Source: Desulfocapsaceae bacterium (GTDB taxonomy: Bacteria > Desulfobacterota > Desulfobulbia > Desulfobulbales > Desulfocapsaceae). Taken from it: DNA of 55,483 nt. Positions 25,448 to 33,530 of this stretch are shown piece by piece; position 1 is the stretch's first letter, and each line of letters opens with the position of its first letter. The stretch covers positions 1 to 55,483 of the forward strand of contig JAQVER010000011.1 in NCBI GenBank assembly GCA_028697885.1. The letters are read 5' to 3'. The notes beneath the pieces were generated by a model. It ran no database searches. It had not been told where the DNA came from and saw only the letters and a program-made list of their open reading frames with translations. The translations under genes were made by a program, and so were the position numbers.

Positions 25448-26377
25448 ATGAAAACAACTGTAAGCCGCAGAACTTTTATCAAGGGCGGACTTGCCGGAAC
25501 CGTTGCCGCAACCGTGCTCCCAGAAAAAAAGAGCCAGGCAGCAACCTTTGAAGGCTATCCGGATGGTATGGGCGTACTCGTCGATCTGACCCGTTGTGTC
25601 GGTTGTCGAAGCTGCGAAGCCGCCTGCAACGAGGAACAAAAACTCCCTCAACCGGAGAAGCCTTTTGATGACTTTTCCGTCTTTGACGAGATGCATCACG
25701 GCCAGAAACGACGAACCGATGAAACCCGCTACACCATTGTCAACCGCTATGATGTCCCTGGTCTTGACCACCCGCTGTTCCGGAAGATTCAATGTAACCA
25801 TTGTCAGGAACCGGCCTGTCTGACCTCATGTTTTGTCAATGCCTACACCAAGACCCCCGAAGGTGCGGTTATCTATAACCCCAAGGTCTGCGTCGGCTGT
25901 CGTACCTGCATGATCGCCTGTCCTTTTTATATCCCCACCTTCAAATACTCCAGCGCCTTTAATCCGCGGATCATGAAATGTATCTTCTGCTACGATACAC
26001 GCCTGAAGGAAGGAAGGCCGCCGGCCTGCGTTGAGGCCTGTCCCCAGGAGGCACTGACCTTCGGCAAACGGAACAAGCTTATAGAGATTGGCCGTCAACG
26101 CATCAGGGAAACCCCCGATAAATATGAAGATCATATCTACGGCGAACATGAAGTGGGTGGTACCGCCTGGATGTATCTCTCCAGCGTCCCCTTTGATCAG
26201 GTTGGATTTGACACCCATGTCCCCAAGGAACCGATTCTTAATTACGTCAAGGACTTCCTCGGTATCGTTCCCATGGTACTGACCATCTGGCCGGCCCTCT
26301 TTGCCGGGTTCCATCTCCTGGCAACTCGGAAGGACTGGCTGAAGAACAAGAATGAAGATACACACGAGGAGGAATAA
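25448..26377 (+). CDS. TAT-exported four-cluster ferredoxin subunit (HybA/DsrO-like)
   Basis: 309 residues. The N terminus has a twin-arginine signal (SRRTFIKGGLAG). Four 4Fe-4S sites are visible: CVGCRSCEAAC, CNHCQEPACLTSC, CVGCRTCMIACP and CIFCYDTR with CVEACP. A C-terminal hydrophobic helix (IVPMVLTIWPALFAGFHLLA) probably anchors it on the periplasmic side. It would relay electrons between the cytochrome and the NrfD-like subunit, whose start follows 2 bases after its stop. Confidence 0.9.
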   Translation: MKTTVSRRTFIKGGLAGTVAATVLPEKKSQAATFEGYPDGMGVLVDLTRCVGCRSCEAACNEEQKLPQPEKPFDDFSVFDEMHHGQKRRTDETRYTIVNRYDVPGLDHPLFRKIQCNHCQEPACLTSCFVNAYTKTPEGAVIYNPKVCVGCRTCMIACPFYIPTFKYSSAFNPRIMKCIFCYDTRLKEGRPPACVEACPQEALTFGKRNKLIEIGRQRIRETPDKYEDHIYGEHEVGGTAWMYLSSVPFDQVGFDTHVPKEPILNYVKDFLGIVPMVLTIWPALFAGFHLLATRKDWLKNKNEDTHEEE

Positions 26378-26379
26378 AC

Positions 26380-27633
26380 ATGCGATTTTTTTCCCATCAA
26401 CGACCTGAAATCCCCATTGTCGACCATATCAAATCAGACGGCACAGAATGGACTATCAAAGAAAAGCTTTGGCTGGGACTCTCCGCCTCAGACTACTTTA
26501 AGCAATTTTTCCGCAATCCGGTCAACTGGCTGATGATCGGTATCTTTGCAGTTGGAGTTCCCCTGATTCTCCAGCGCTATATCTACGGATTGGCAGCCGT
26601 GACCCATGCTTCTAATGACTATCCCTGGGGACTGTTCCTCGGTTTTGGACTCTTTGGCATGGTTCCCCTCTCCGCCTCCGGCTTTATGCTGGGCACAACC
26701 TGCGAGCTCTTTGGCCGCAAGGACTTCCATCCCATCGAACGGCTGGCCCTGCTCAATGGTCTGCTGGGGTATTTCTTTGCCGTCCTCTTCCTCGAAGTAG
26801 ATTTAGGGATGCCCTGGCGCCTGCCCTATCCCATGTTTGTCTCCCTGGGACCGGCGGCAGTGCTCTTCCTGGTGGCCTGGCATGTTGCCACCTATCTGTC
26901 TGTCCAGATTGCAGAAGTCCTGCCCGCCTTTTTTGAATGGATAGGCTGGCTGAAAGGCAAACGGGTCATTCGTAAAATGGTTCTGGGGCTGACCATTGCC
27001 GGTATCATTCTCTCCACCCTGCATCAGGGCGCACTGGGCGCACTATTTACCTATGCGCCATCAAAGGTGCATCCTCTCTGGCTGTCAGCAAACTTCCAGT
27101 GGATACACTTTTTCTGTTCATCCATCTTTGCTGGTCTTTCCATGGTCATTGTCTCCTCAACACTGATCAGAAATTTTGCTGGCTGGCGCTGTGATGATAC
27201 ATTCAAAAATTCATTAGATGATATTACCATTAAGCTGGGCAAAGGATGTTCTCTTGCTATGATCACCTATCTGGTCATCAAGATAGTCGCTATTGCCCAT
27301 GACCAGGAATGGGCCTATCTGCTCACTGGTTGGGGAAGTTATTACCTGCTGGAACTTGGTGTTGGCGTCGTTCTGCCCATGTTCATGTTTGCCACCGCCG
27401 TCAGAAACAATTCTGCCACCCTGGCTCGTGCTGCCGCCTGGATCACTGTTTTCGGTATCATCTGGAATCGTCTGAATACCTCCATGATCACCTATAACTG
27501 GCAGCTTTATCCGGAAATTCCTCACTGGAAAGAAGTATGGATTACCGTCACCATTTATTCTCTCTATTTTCTCACCTACCGTTTCATCATTTACCGCCTC
27601 CCGATAGTCTATAACTGGAAAGGAAAAAAGTAA
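26380..27633 (+). CDS. NrfD/HybB-type integral membrane quinone-interacting subunit
   Basis: 417 residues with about ten membrane helices. Features of the HybB branch include SNDYPWGLFLGFGLFG, TCELFGR near the end of helix 2 and LHQGALGALF. Such proteins bind menaquinol or menaquinone and pass electrons to the associated FeS protein. GAGGAGGAATA gives a strong ribosome site. Together with the cytochrome and FeS protein it resembles the membrane redox complexes common in sulfate reducers (Hmc, Tmc, Nhc and related). I cannot assign it to one of these types. Confidence 0.9.
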   Translation: MRFFSHQRPEIPIVDHIKSDGTEWTIKEKLWLGLSASDYFKQFFRNPVNWLMIGIFAVGVPLILQRYIYGLAAVTHASNDYPWGLFLGFGLFGMVPLSASGFMLGTTCELFGRKDFHPIERLALLNGLLGYFFAVLFLEVDLGMPWRLPYPMFVSLGPAAVLFLVAWHVATYLSVQIAEVLPAFFEWIGWLKGKRVIRKMVLGLTIAGIILSTLHQGALGALFTYAPSKVHPLWLSANFQWIHFFCSSIFAGLSMVIVSSTLIRNFAGWRCDDTFKNSLDDITIKLGKGCSLAMITYLVIKIVAIAHDQEWAYLLTGWGSYYLLELGVGVVLPMFMFATAVRNNSATLARAAAWITVFGIIWNRLNTSMITYNWQLYPEIPHWKEVWITVTIYSLYFLTYRFIIYRLPIVYNWKGKK

Positions 27634-27640
27634 GCAAACA

Positions 27641-27675
27641 ACAGCAAGGTTCCTGATTCACCAGGGACCTTGCTG
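27641..27675 (+). terminator. Terminator of the cytochrome/FeS/NrfD operon
   Basis: ACAGCAAGGTTCCTG (27641-27655) pairs over 15 positions with CAGGGACCTTGCTGT (one G-U), around a loop of about 6 bases. No T-run follows, so it may be a partial stop or an mRNA-end stabiliser. Confidence 0.55.
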
Positions 27676-27699
27676 TATCAGCAAACAAGGATGGCAATC

Positions 27700-29718
27700 A
27701 TGACCTCTGGAAAAAAGGCAGGTTTATTCCAACAATTCCTTCTCAGACTGCCTCTCAAAACAATATTCCTCGTGAGCACCGGGATTGCTATCCTGCTGTT
27801 AACAGTGGTGACCATTTTAAGTGTCAAACAATATATCCTTTATCAACATTGCGAACAGGTGGTCACTGCCAGCAGACAATTGTTGTTTGAGTTCAGCACC
27901 ATCAAGGAACATATTAATGAAACTCTGATAACCCAAAAAAAAATTCAGTTTAAAGATATCCTTGGAGAAATCGAAGAACTGGAGGCCGATATCGCTCTCA
28001 TCCGCAATGACATCCTGATTCCTGAGGAGTTCAAGCAGGGATTTATCAGTCAGATTGATCTGGTGGGGCTGGTAGTAAAATTACGCGCAGTGCAAGAGGC
28101 TATCGACACAGCATCATCAGAGCAGCTTTCTGCCCTGACAGCATTGCTCCGCTCAATGTTCGGACGTGTAAGCCAATTCGACCAGGGCCTGTCATCTTAT
28201 ACCCAAACCCTGCTTCTCGGTCTGCACAAGACACTTGTCGGCAGCCTGGCCCTTGTTATCTTTGTCGTAAGCACTCTGCTCTTTCTCATCAACAGATCTA
28301 TCACCAACCCTATTCTGCAAATGGGTCACCAGGTACGGAGCATCAATGATAAAAACACAGATTTGCAAATAGAGCAAAAAACGAACCTTGATGTATCGGT
28401 CAATGAAATTATCAACACCGTTACTACCCTTGCTGCTGAGCATCTGCGTCTCTCTCATATATGCAACGCTATTGCCCTTTATGAAACACTTGAAAAAAAT
28501 TCCACATCACCAACAGAACGGTGGCAGGATATCTGCTCTGTTCTCCAGGTCAATGCTGATTATTGTCTGGTCTGGGTCGGCACCCTCATCCAAGATAAAG
28601 AACTGCCTCAACCTGTCAGCGCCTGTGGTTGCCTCTCGGCAAGCAAAGAAGGTTGTCTTGATATCCTTGATCATCTACTCAAATATTGTAAAACCGCTGG
28701 CGGATTATGTGACTCCGTAAGCAAGGCGATACAGACAAAGACCGCAACGGTCTCCCGCCTCTTTACCTCTTCGCTTCCTGAATCATTACGCAACTTGTTG
28801 CCATTTTCTGATGACACTTTTTCTAGCGCCTCATTTCCCGTTCCATCACAAGACGAGATCCCTACCATTATCACTCTTTACAATCCTGGCCATCATTGTT
28901 TCAGTAGCCGGGAAATGACACTGCTCTCCTATTTTTTTAATCATCTTATGCATGATAATATAAACGATTCTCCTCCGAATTTGACTTCCATACCCGAAAC
29001 CCTTCTTTCCTTTGAAACACTATCCAAGCTATACCGCTACTCCACACTAGGCAGCCTTACCACCGGCCTTGCCCATGAACTCACCGACCTGTCCAATGGT
29101 GCAATCAACTATACGCAGGCCTTGTTAGATCTAATAGATGAGCAGGGGCAGCTATCAGAGGTAGCAACGCTCCTACAAAAGCTGCTGAAAGAAGAGAAAA
29201 AAATTTCTCGTCTGACCGTCGAGCTCCAGCAATTAGCCCGGGATAACAGCGAAGAGAATCGGCAATACACGGTTCAGGAAATCATAGAACCCATTATCAA
29301 TCTGACCAAAGGACAGACAAAAACAGAAGGGATTGAACTGCATATCAAGATCGCGCCTGACCTGCCAGTAATTTCAAAGAATGGTAAAAATATCCAATTT
29401 GTCCTCCTGTCTTTAATACAAAATGCCAGAAGCCGCATTTTAACAAAATATCCTGTCTGTAACCATGAACGAAAACAGATTCGGATAGCCGCAATCCTTA
29501 CCCAACAGACAGGCCGCAACCGGCTCCTGATCACCATACAAGACCATGGTACTGCCTGGCAATCTCCAGACCCAGGCCAGAATAATTCTGGACCTGCCCC
29601 GGAGTCATGGCCTGAACTGCCGCAGTGTAAACTGTTTGTCGAGAATTTTGGAGGTGATCTGGTGGTTGAGTCAGGGTCTGAGCAACAAAACATCTCCACA
29701 GTCGTATTTCCCTGCTGA
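27700..29718 (+). CDS. Membrane sensor histidine kinase with eroded ATPase domain
   Basis: About 672 residues. Two membrane helices (about 20-42 and 165-190) flank a periplasmic sensor region, followed by HAMP and a GAF-like domain. The dimerisation domain keeps a His (H459 in GLAHELTDLSNGA). The ATPase domain is damaged: the N box is LIQNARSRI, but the G1 motif reads QDHGTAW and the F and G2 boxes (PFF, GTGLGL) are missing. ATG 27700 is preferred since AAGGA lies 8 bases before it. An upstream TTG (27670) would fall inside the terminator stem. Its place beside cassette B mirrors the intact kinase beside cassette A. Confidence 0.8.
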   Translation: MTSGKKAGLFQQFLLRLPLKTIFLVSTGIAILLLTVVTILSVKQYILYQHCEQVVTASRQLLFEFSTIKEHINETLITQKKIQFKDILGEIEELEADIALIRNDILIPEEFKQGFISQIDLVGLVVKLRAVQEAIDTASSEQLSALTALLRSMFGRVSQFDQGLSSYTQTLLLGLHKTLVGSLALVIFVVSTLLFLINRSITNPILQMGHQVRSINDKNTDLQIEQKTNLDVSVNEIINTVTTLAAEHLRLSHICNAIALYETLEKNSTSPTERWQDICSVLQVNADYCLVWVGTLIQDKELPQPVSACGCLSASKEGCLDILDHLLKYCKTAGGLCDSVSKAIQTKTATVSRLFTSSLPESLRNLLPFSDDTFSSASFPVPSQDEIPTIITLYNPGHHCFSSREMTLLSYFFNHLMHDNINDSPPNLTSIPETLLSFETLSKLYRYSTLGSLTTGLAHELTDLSNGAINYTQALLDLIDEQGQLSEVATLLQKLLKEEKKISRLTVELQQLARDNSEENRQYTVQEIIEPIINLTKGQTKTEGIELHIKIAPDLPVISKNGKNIQFVLLSLIQNARSRILTKYPVCNHERKQIRIAAILTQQTGRNRLLITIQDHGTAWQSPDPGQNNSGPAPESWPELPQCKLFVENFGGDLVVESGSEQQNISTVVFPC

Positions 29719-29794
29719 CCCTGCCCTACACCTCGGCATCACCTCACCTCATATTCTGATGTAACCAGTCATCCTGCTCCTATCCACAAAAGAG

Positions 29795-29887
29795 CACCAC
29801 ACTTTCGTGGAGCTCACACCACATGGGTTTCCCGGAATACTACGCTTATGCTGCGATTCTCCTTCTTCATCTCACTTTTGTTGCAAG
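29795..29887 (+). promoter_or_regulatory. Candidate enhancer boxes upstream of cassette B
   Basis: Box 1 is CACCACACTTTCGTGG (29795-29810) and box 2 is CTCACTTTTGTTGCAAG (29871-29887). They match the boxes of cassette A, keep the same 76-base offset and lie about 98 and 190 bp before the -24 element. TATCCACAAAAG before box 1 and TACGCTTATGC-like sequence between the boxes are also shared. The gap 29719-30058 holds no gene. Confidence 0.5.
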
Positions 29888-29984
29888 CCTCAAATATAAT
29901 ACCAAAAGGCTTTTTGGTAAATTTCACCATTACAATCAGCATGTTACACAACAGACATATTCCTAATGCCAGCAATTGAACAAC

Positions 29985-30001
29985 TGGCATCATTCATGCT
30001 T
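29985..30001 (+). promoter_or_regulatory. Sigma-54 (-24/-12) promoter of cassette B
   Basis: TGGCATCATTCATGCTT is identical over 17 bases to the cassette A promoter. The predicted start is near 30011 with a leader of about 48 bases. Confidence 0.75.
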
Positions 30002-30058
30002 TATGGAAGGTAAAAGAGGACGTAATAGGTGAAAAATCAGCAAGATAAGGAGAACATC

Positions 30059-30259
30059 ATGAAGAATACAAACGTACAAATTAACAAGGAAGCACAAATT
30101 AATGTTGGCTGCGAAACCTCAAAATTTGCATTAGTGGTCGGATTTGCCATGGCGGGACTTGTTGGCGGAGGAGGATTTGCCTGCATCATCAGCGGTCTGG
30201 TAACTTACGGATTTGGTGGGTTATTGAAGGGTCTAATTACAGCTTTTACCGGTAATTAA
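30059..30259 (+). CDS. Small membrane protein of unknown function, cassette B
   Basis: A 66-residue paralogue of the proteins at 15333 and 15578. It keeps the (Y/C)ETSKFAL..GF.MA.L.G pattern and one membrane helix but has GGGGF in place of IWAC. The C-terminal part is longer (GFGGLLKGLITAFTGN). Start ATG 30059 follows AAGGAG and AACATC exactly as in cassette A. An ATG at 30029 in frame lacks a ribosome site. The function is unknown. Confidence 0.75.
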   Translation: MKNTNVQINKEAQINVGCETSKFALVVGFAMAGLVGGGGFACIISGLVTYGFGGLLKGLITAFTGN

Positions 30260-30330
30260 GACGTTGTAAAAGACCAGGTCCTTTCGTAACGGCTCATCAC
30301 CTCATTATCTCTCTTACCCGAGGCAATAAA

Positions 30331-30630
30331 ATGGAAAACAGATACTCTACAACAGGAAAAATTCTCCTCGCAACCGGTTCTATCATGTGCATCTGGGTCG
30401 GCGCCGCAGTGATAAACGCACTTTCCTACATGAACTGGTCGGTCAGTGAACTGATAGGACAATATTTGGCTGCAACAGGAATGATAAAACCTTTACATAC
30501 AATGGTCGACTTCTACACCCACATCAAAGGCATTGAATATCTGATCTGTGTGGCCTTCTTCGTCGCCTTTCCAACCTTTTACATCTACGTCAACAAAGAA
30601 CAGAAAAAGGTTCAAGTCACCAAAGAATAA
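30331..30630 (+). CDS. Two-helix membrane protein of unknown function, cassette B
   Basis: A 99-residue paralogue of the protein at 15824. The first 10 residues differ, then IMCIWVGAAV, NWSVSELIGQYLAATGMIKP and the whole second half are conserved, including the basic end KEQKKVQVTKE. Conserved charged and aromatic residues in the loop (DFYTHIKGIE) suggest a functional site or partner surface. It is separated from the previous gene by 71 bases and followed at once by the terminator hairpin. Confidence 0.75.
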   Translation: MENRYSTTGKILLATGSIMCIWVGAAVINALSYMNWSVSELIGQYLAATGMIKPLHTMVDFYTHIKGIEYLICVAFFVAFPTFYIYVNKEQKKVQVTKE

Positions 30631-30636
30631 TCAACT

Positions 30637-30693
30637 CTCTGCAACAAGGCCGGAAGACCTGACAGTGAAAGATCTTCCGGCCTTGTTGCAGAG
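30637..30693 (+). terminator. Long terminator hairpin of cassette B
   Basis: Arms 30637-30660 and 30670-30693 pair at 23 of 24 positions around a 9-base loop. This is unusually long for a simple terminator and no strong T-run follows. About 75 bases from the 3' end of the gene through the hairpin are nearly identical to cassette A. Confidence 0.65.
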
Positions 30694-30838
30694 TACCCAG
30701 CTCCACCTCATCACCCGCCCCCTCCTCAATGTAATTTTTGGGCGACTCAGAGCTCGACTTATTGTTTAAGTCTTCGGAGTCACTTTTCCCCAAGAAAAAA
30801 TCTTCATGAGCTTCTTACAAGGTCAGCACACAACCATA

Positions 30839-30933
30839 TGAAACAAATAGAAACGTAAACGTTTCACGAGCCGTTTCAATACAATCTATCTATTAAATCA
30901 TCTAGTTAATACACATACGTTTCGTTTTGTTTC
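30839..30933. promoter_or_regulatory. Cluster of GAAAC(G/A) / CGTTTC sites upstream of the 31022 promoter
   Basis: At least five copies: GAAACA at 30840, the inverted pair GAAACGTAAACGTTTC at 30850-30865, CGTTTC at 30872 and 30918, and GTTTC at 30929. They lie about 90-180 bp before the -24 element, a typical enhancer arrangement. They differ from the CACTTYYGTDG boxes, so a different activator is likely. The remainder of the gap 30694-31102 holds no gene that I can see. Confidence 0.5.
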
Positions 30934-31021
30934 AGATTCCCTACTAAGAGCAACAGGCATTGAACCATCAGCCCCAGCAGTAACTAACTGATTTACTGAT
31001 AAAAAAAAGACATCATCAAAT

Positions 31022-31038
31022 TGGCACGTTTACTGCTA
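31022..31038 (+). promoter_or_regulatory. Sigma-54 (-24/-12) promoter
   Basis: TGGCACGTTTACTGCTA fits the consensus TGGCACG-N4-TTGCW with one mismatch. The predicted start is near 31048, about 55 bases before the gene at 31103. Confidence 0.78.
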
Positions 31039-31102
31039 TTGAAACAGAAAATTTGTTCGCAAAAGCGGGCATGTAATCTTTTCATGACTTCGGAGGTGCA
31101 AT

Positions 31103-32320
31103 ATGCCATCAATTGCCATTTTGTCCAGCTCGTTCACAAACAGCAGTGAGATTGTTGACGAATTGTCTGTATTGTCAGGTTGTAAAGTGGTTACTGATCA
31201 GGAGGTGATTCTGAAAGCCGCAGATCAACAGGGCATGGATGCCCAAAAATTGGAGCGTGCACTCTCTGGCAAGAAATCAGTTTTTAATGAATTCACTTTG
31301 GAACAAGAGCGATGTATCAGTTTGCTTAAAGCCACGATCGCTGCCATACTTAAAGAAAATGATCGTCATCTTTTTGTGGGTCTCATTACCCATCTCATCC
31401 CTTCAGAAATCTCTCATGTGGTCAAGGTCTTACTTTTTGACACCAAGGCCAACCGCATTGTGAACGGAGTCGCTTCCGGCCTCTCTAAAACGGATGCTCA
31501 GAAAGAGATCAAGAAAAGTGATGTTGCCGCCTTCAGTCTGACAGACTTTCTCTACAAGAAAGAGGCGTGGGACGCCAGCCTTTATGATATTGTTATTCCT
31601 GTGGCAACCATACCACCTCAGGAAGCGGTGCAGTTGATTTTGACCTGCAGGCAAAAAGAAACGGTTAAAAAAACAGAGTCATCGCTGCAGGCTGTTGAGG
31701 ATATGGCCTTGATTGCTAAAGTTGAACTGGCCCTTCTTGCTAAAGGGCACAATATTGAAGTTTACGCCCAAAATGGCAATGTCATTCTTACCGTGAACAA
31801 AAGCGTTTTCCTGTTTGATAAATTTGTCAGTGAGTTGAGCTCAATTGTTAGTGCAGTGGAGAGGGTCAAGGGCGTGGAGGTTGTCAAAGGCAAGGACTAC
31901 AAAACCTCCATTTATCGTCAGCAGAAATTTGAGCTCCCCTCCAAGGTTCTTCTTGTGGATGATGAAAAAGAGTTGGCGCAGACTCTTTCCGAGAGGCTGA
32001 TTAACCGGGATGTAGGTACCTATGCGGTTCATGATGGCCAGCAGGCCCTCAATCTGATTACCAGCGATGACAATAAACCAGATGTGATGGTTCTCGACCT
32101 GAGAATGCCCGGCATGGATGGTATCGAGGTGCTCCGCAAAACCAAGGAGGCGAAATCCAATATAGAAATTATCATCCTTACCGGTCATGGTACACAGCAG
32201 GATCGAGAGATCTGTATGGAGCTCGGCGCCTTTGCTTATCTTCAGAAACCTGTTGATATCGAAGAGTTGTCTGCTACCATATATGATGCTCACAAAAATG
32301 CGGCAGCACAGCAGCAGTAA
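31103..32320 (+). CDS. Cytidylate kinase-like domain fused to a receiver domain
   Basis: 405 residues. The first ~190 resemble the cytidylate kinase-like family in layout (AILSSSFTNSSEIVDELS near the start, then a Leu/Val core, SLTDFLYKKEAWDASLYDIVIP). The P-loop is not recognisable, because the usual GxGG is replaced by SSFTNSS. A middle segment (about 200-265) is unassigned. The last ~120 residues are a complete receiver with VDDE, phospho-acceptor in MVLDLRMPGMDG, T in ILTGHG and K in LQKPVD. It lies behind a sigma-54 promoter and is followed by a second receiver gene. It probably acts as a phosphorylation-controlled partner protein, not a kinase. Confidence 0.75.
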   Translation: MPSIAILSSSFTNSSEIVDELSVLSGCKVVTDQEVILKAADQQGMDAQKLERALSGKKSVFNEFTLEQERCISLLKATIAAILKENDRHLFVGLITHLIPSEISHVVKVLLFDTKANRIVNGVASGLSKTDAQKEIKKSDVAAFSLTDFLYKKEAWDASLYDIVIPVATIPPQEAVQLILTCRQKETVKKTESSLQAVEDMALIAKVELALLAKGHNIEVYAQNGNVILTVNKSVFLFDKFVSELSSIVSAVERVKGVEVVKGKDYKTSIYRQQKFELPSKVLLVDDEKELAQTLSERLINRDVGTYAVHDGQQALNLITSDDNKPDVMVLDLRMPGMDGIEVLRKTKEAKSNIEIIILTGHGTQQDREICMELGAFAYLQKPVDIEELSATIYDAHKNAAAQQQ

Positions 32321-32375
32321 AAGCTTAGAAAAAACACAGCAGAGTTGCTTATCGTAACAAAAAAAGGAGAAGGAA

Positions 32376-32816
32376 ATGAGCGAAGAAATGGATGCCAAAG
32401 TCCTCTTGGTGGATGACGAAGAAGAATTTTGCGATCTTCTTTCCGAGCGCCTGGAGACCAGAGGAATGAAGGTGGATACGGTCAACAGCGGCGAGGATGC
32501 GGTCTCCAAGGTTGAAAATGAAAGCTTTGACGCAATCATTGTTGATCTTTCCATGCCCGGCATTGACGGTCTTGAGACCTTGCGCCGTATCAAAGACAAA
32601 AGACCTGACCTCGAAATTATCATGCTCACCGGCCATGCCACGGTTCAGAACAGCATTGAGGCAATGAAACTTGGCGCCGAGGATCTGCTGGAAAAGCCAG
32701 TAGATCTTAGTGCTCTGATGGAGAAAATCAAAGAAGCCAAGCACAAAAGAATGGTGGTTTTAGAGAAAAAAACCAGCGATGAGCTCAAAGAGATCATAAA
32801 AAACAAGGCCTGGTAA
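32376..32816 (+). CDS. Single-domain response regulator with C-terminal helix
   Basis: 146 residues. A receiver with VDDE, D57 in IIVDLSMPGIDG, T in MLTGHA and K in LEKPVD is followed by a charged helical tail of about 25 residues. No DNA-binding domain is present. AAGGAGAAGG is a strong ribosome site. It is probably co-transcribed with the gene at 31103 and may be phosphorylated by the kinase at 38623. Confidence 0.88.
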   Translation: MSEEMDAKVLLVDDEEEFCDLLSERLETRGMKVDTVNSGEDAVSKVENESFDAIIVDLSMPGIDGLETLRRIKDKRPDLEIIMLTGHATVQNSIEAMKLGAEDLLEKPVDLSALMEKIKEAKHKRMVVLEKKTSDELKEIIKNKAW

Positions 32817-33005
32817 ACAAGCCTGATCCCCAACGCCGACCGGCGTTTACAAGCGTAATTCCCCGCCCTGACATCCTTTAATTTTGGCCACGAACAAGTG
32901 GTACAGGTGTGGTGCGTTTAAAATTGATCATTAACAATAATAGCTGCCGTGAACACCTCAGCAGCCATCAGTCAGAGACAATATAAATATAACAGGAGGC
33001 TCATT

Positions 33006-33530
33006 GTGGCTGAAAATTTCCCCCTAGTAAGAGACGTTACCATTCCCCTGGATCGTTACCCCCATCTTAACGAGAATCAGACTCTCCAGGATGCGATAAC
33101 GGAGATCCGCTCTTTCGCCGTTGGTGAAAAAGATCGCATCCGTTACTCCTGCCTGCTCATTGTCAATGACCGCAATCAGCTGGTGGGCAGAGTGACCCTC
33201 AAGGATCTTTTGCATGGCCTGGCGCCTCGTCTTGTCGAGGCTACCAAGGTAGAAAAATTTGAAGGCAAGAGCACTGAATTTCCCAATCTGGCAATCCTCA
33301 TGGAGGATTCCTTCTTTACCGACTGCAGGCAGCAGAGCCAGAAGAAGATCGGTGAGTTCATGAGCAAGATTCCACTTTTTATGAAGGCGGATTTTCCGCT
33401 TTTCAAGGCCTTGGCGATGATGCTCAACACGGAAAATTCAATCCTGCCAGTGGTTGATGGGGACCAAATTATTGGTGTTATTCGCATGGAAGAGATCTTT
33501 GCGGAAATCACTCGGCAATGCGCATTGTAA
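33006..33530 (+). CDS. CBS domain pair protein
   Basis: About 174 residues with two CBS repeats. The first is around HLNENQTLQDAITEI and LIVNDRNQLVGRVTLKDLL, the second around FMKADFPLFKALAMM and LPVVDGDQIIGVIRMEEIF. CBS pairs bind adenine nucleotides and often control transporters, and the next gene is a transporter. GTG 33006 is chosen because AGGAGG lies 6 bases before it; GTG 32949 in frame has no ribosome site. A small GC-rich palindrome (32832-32847) lies in the preceding gap. Confidence 0.8.
   Translation: MAENFPLVRDVTIPLDRYPHLNENQTLQDAITEIRSFAVGEKDRIRYSCLLIVNDRNQLVGRVTLKDLLHGLAPRLVEATKVEKFEGKSTEFPNLAILMEDSFFTDCRQQSQKKIGEFMSKIPLFMKADFPLFKALAMMLNTENSILPVVDGDQIIGVIRMEEIFAEITRQCAL

Noticed and set aside
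27670..27699. TTG 27670 as start of the kinase gene
   Set aside because: It lies inside the terminator stem of the NrfD operon and lacks a ribosome site; ATG 27700 has AAGGA upstream.
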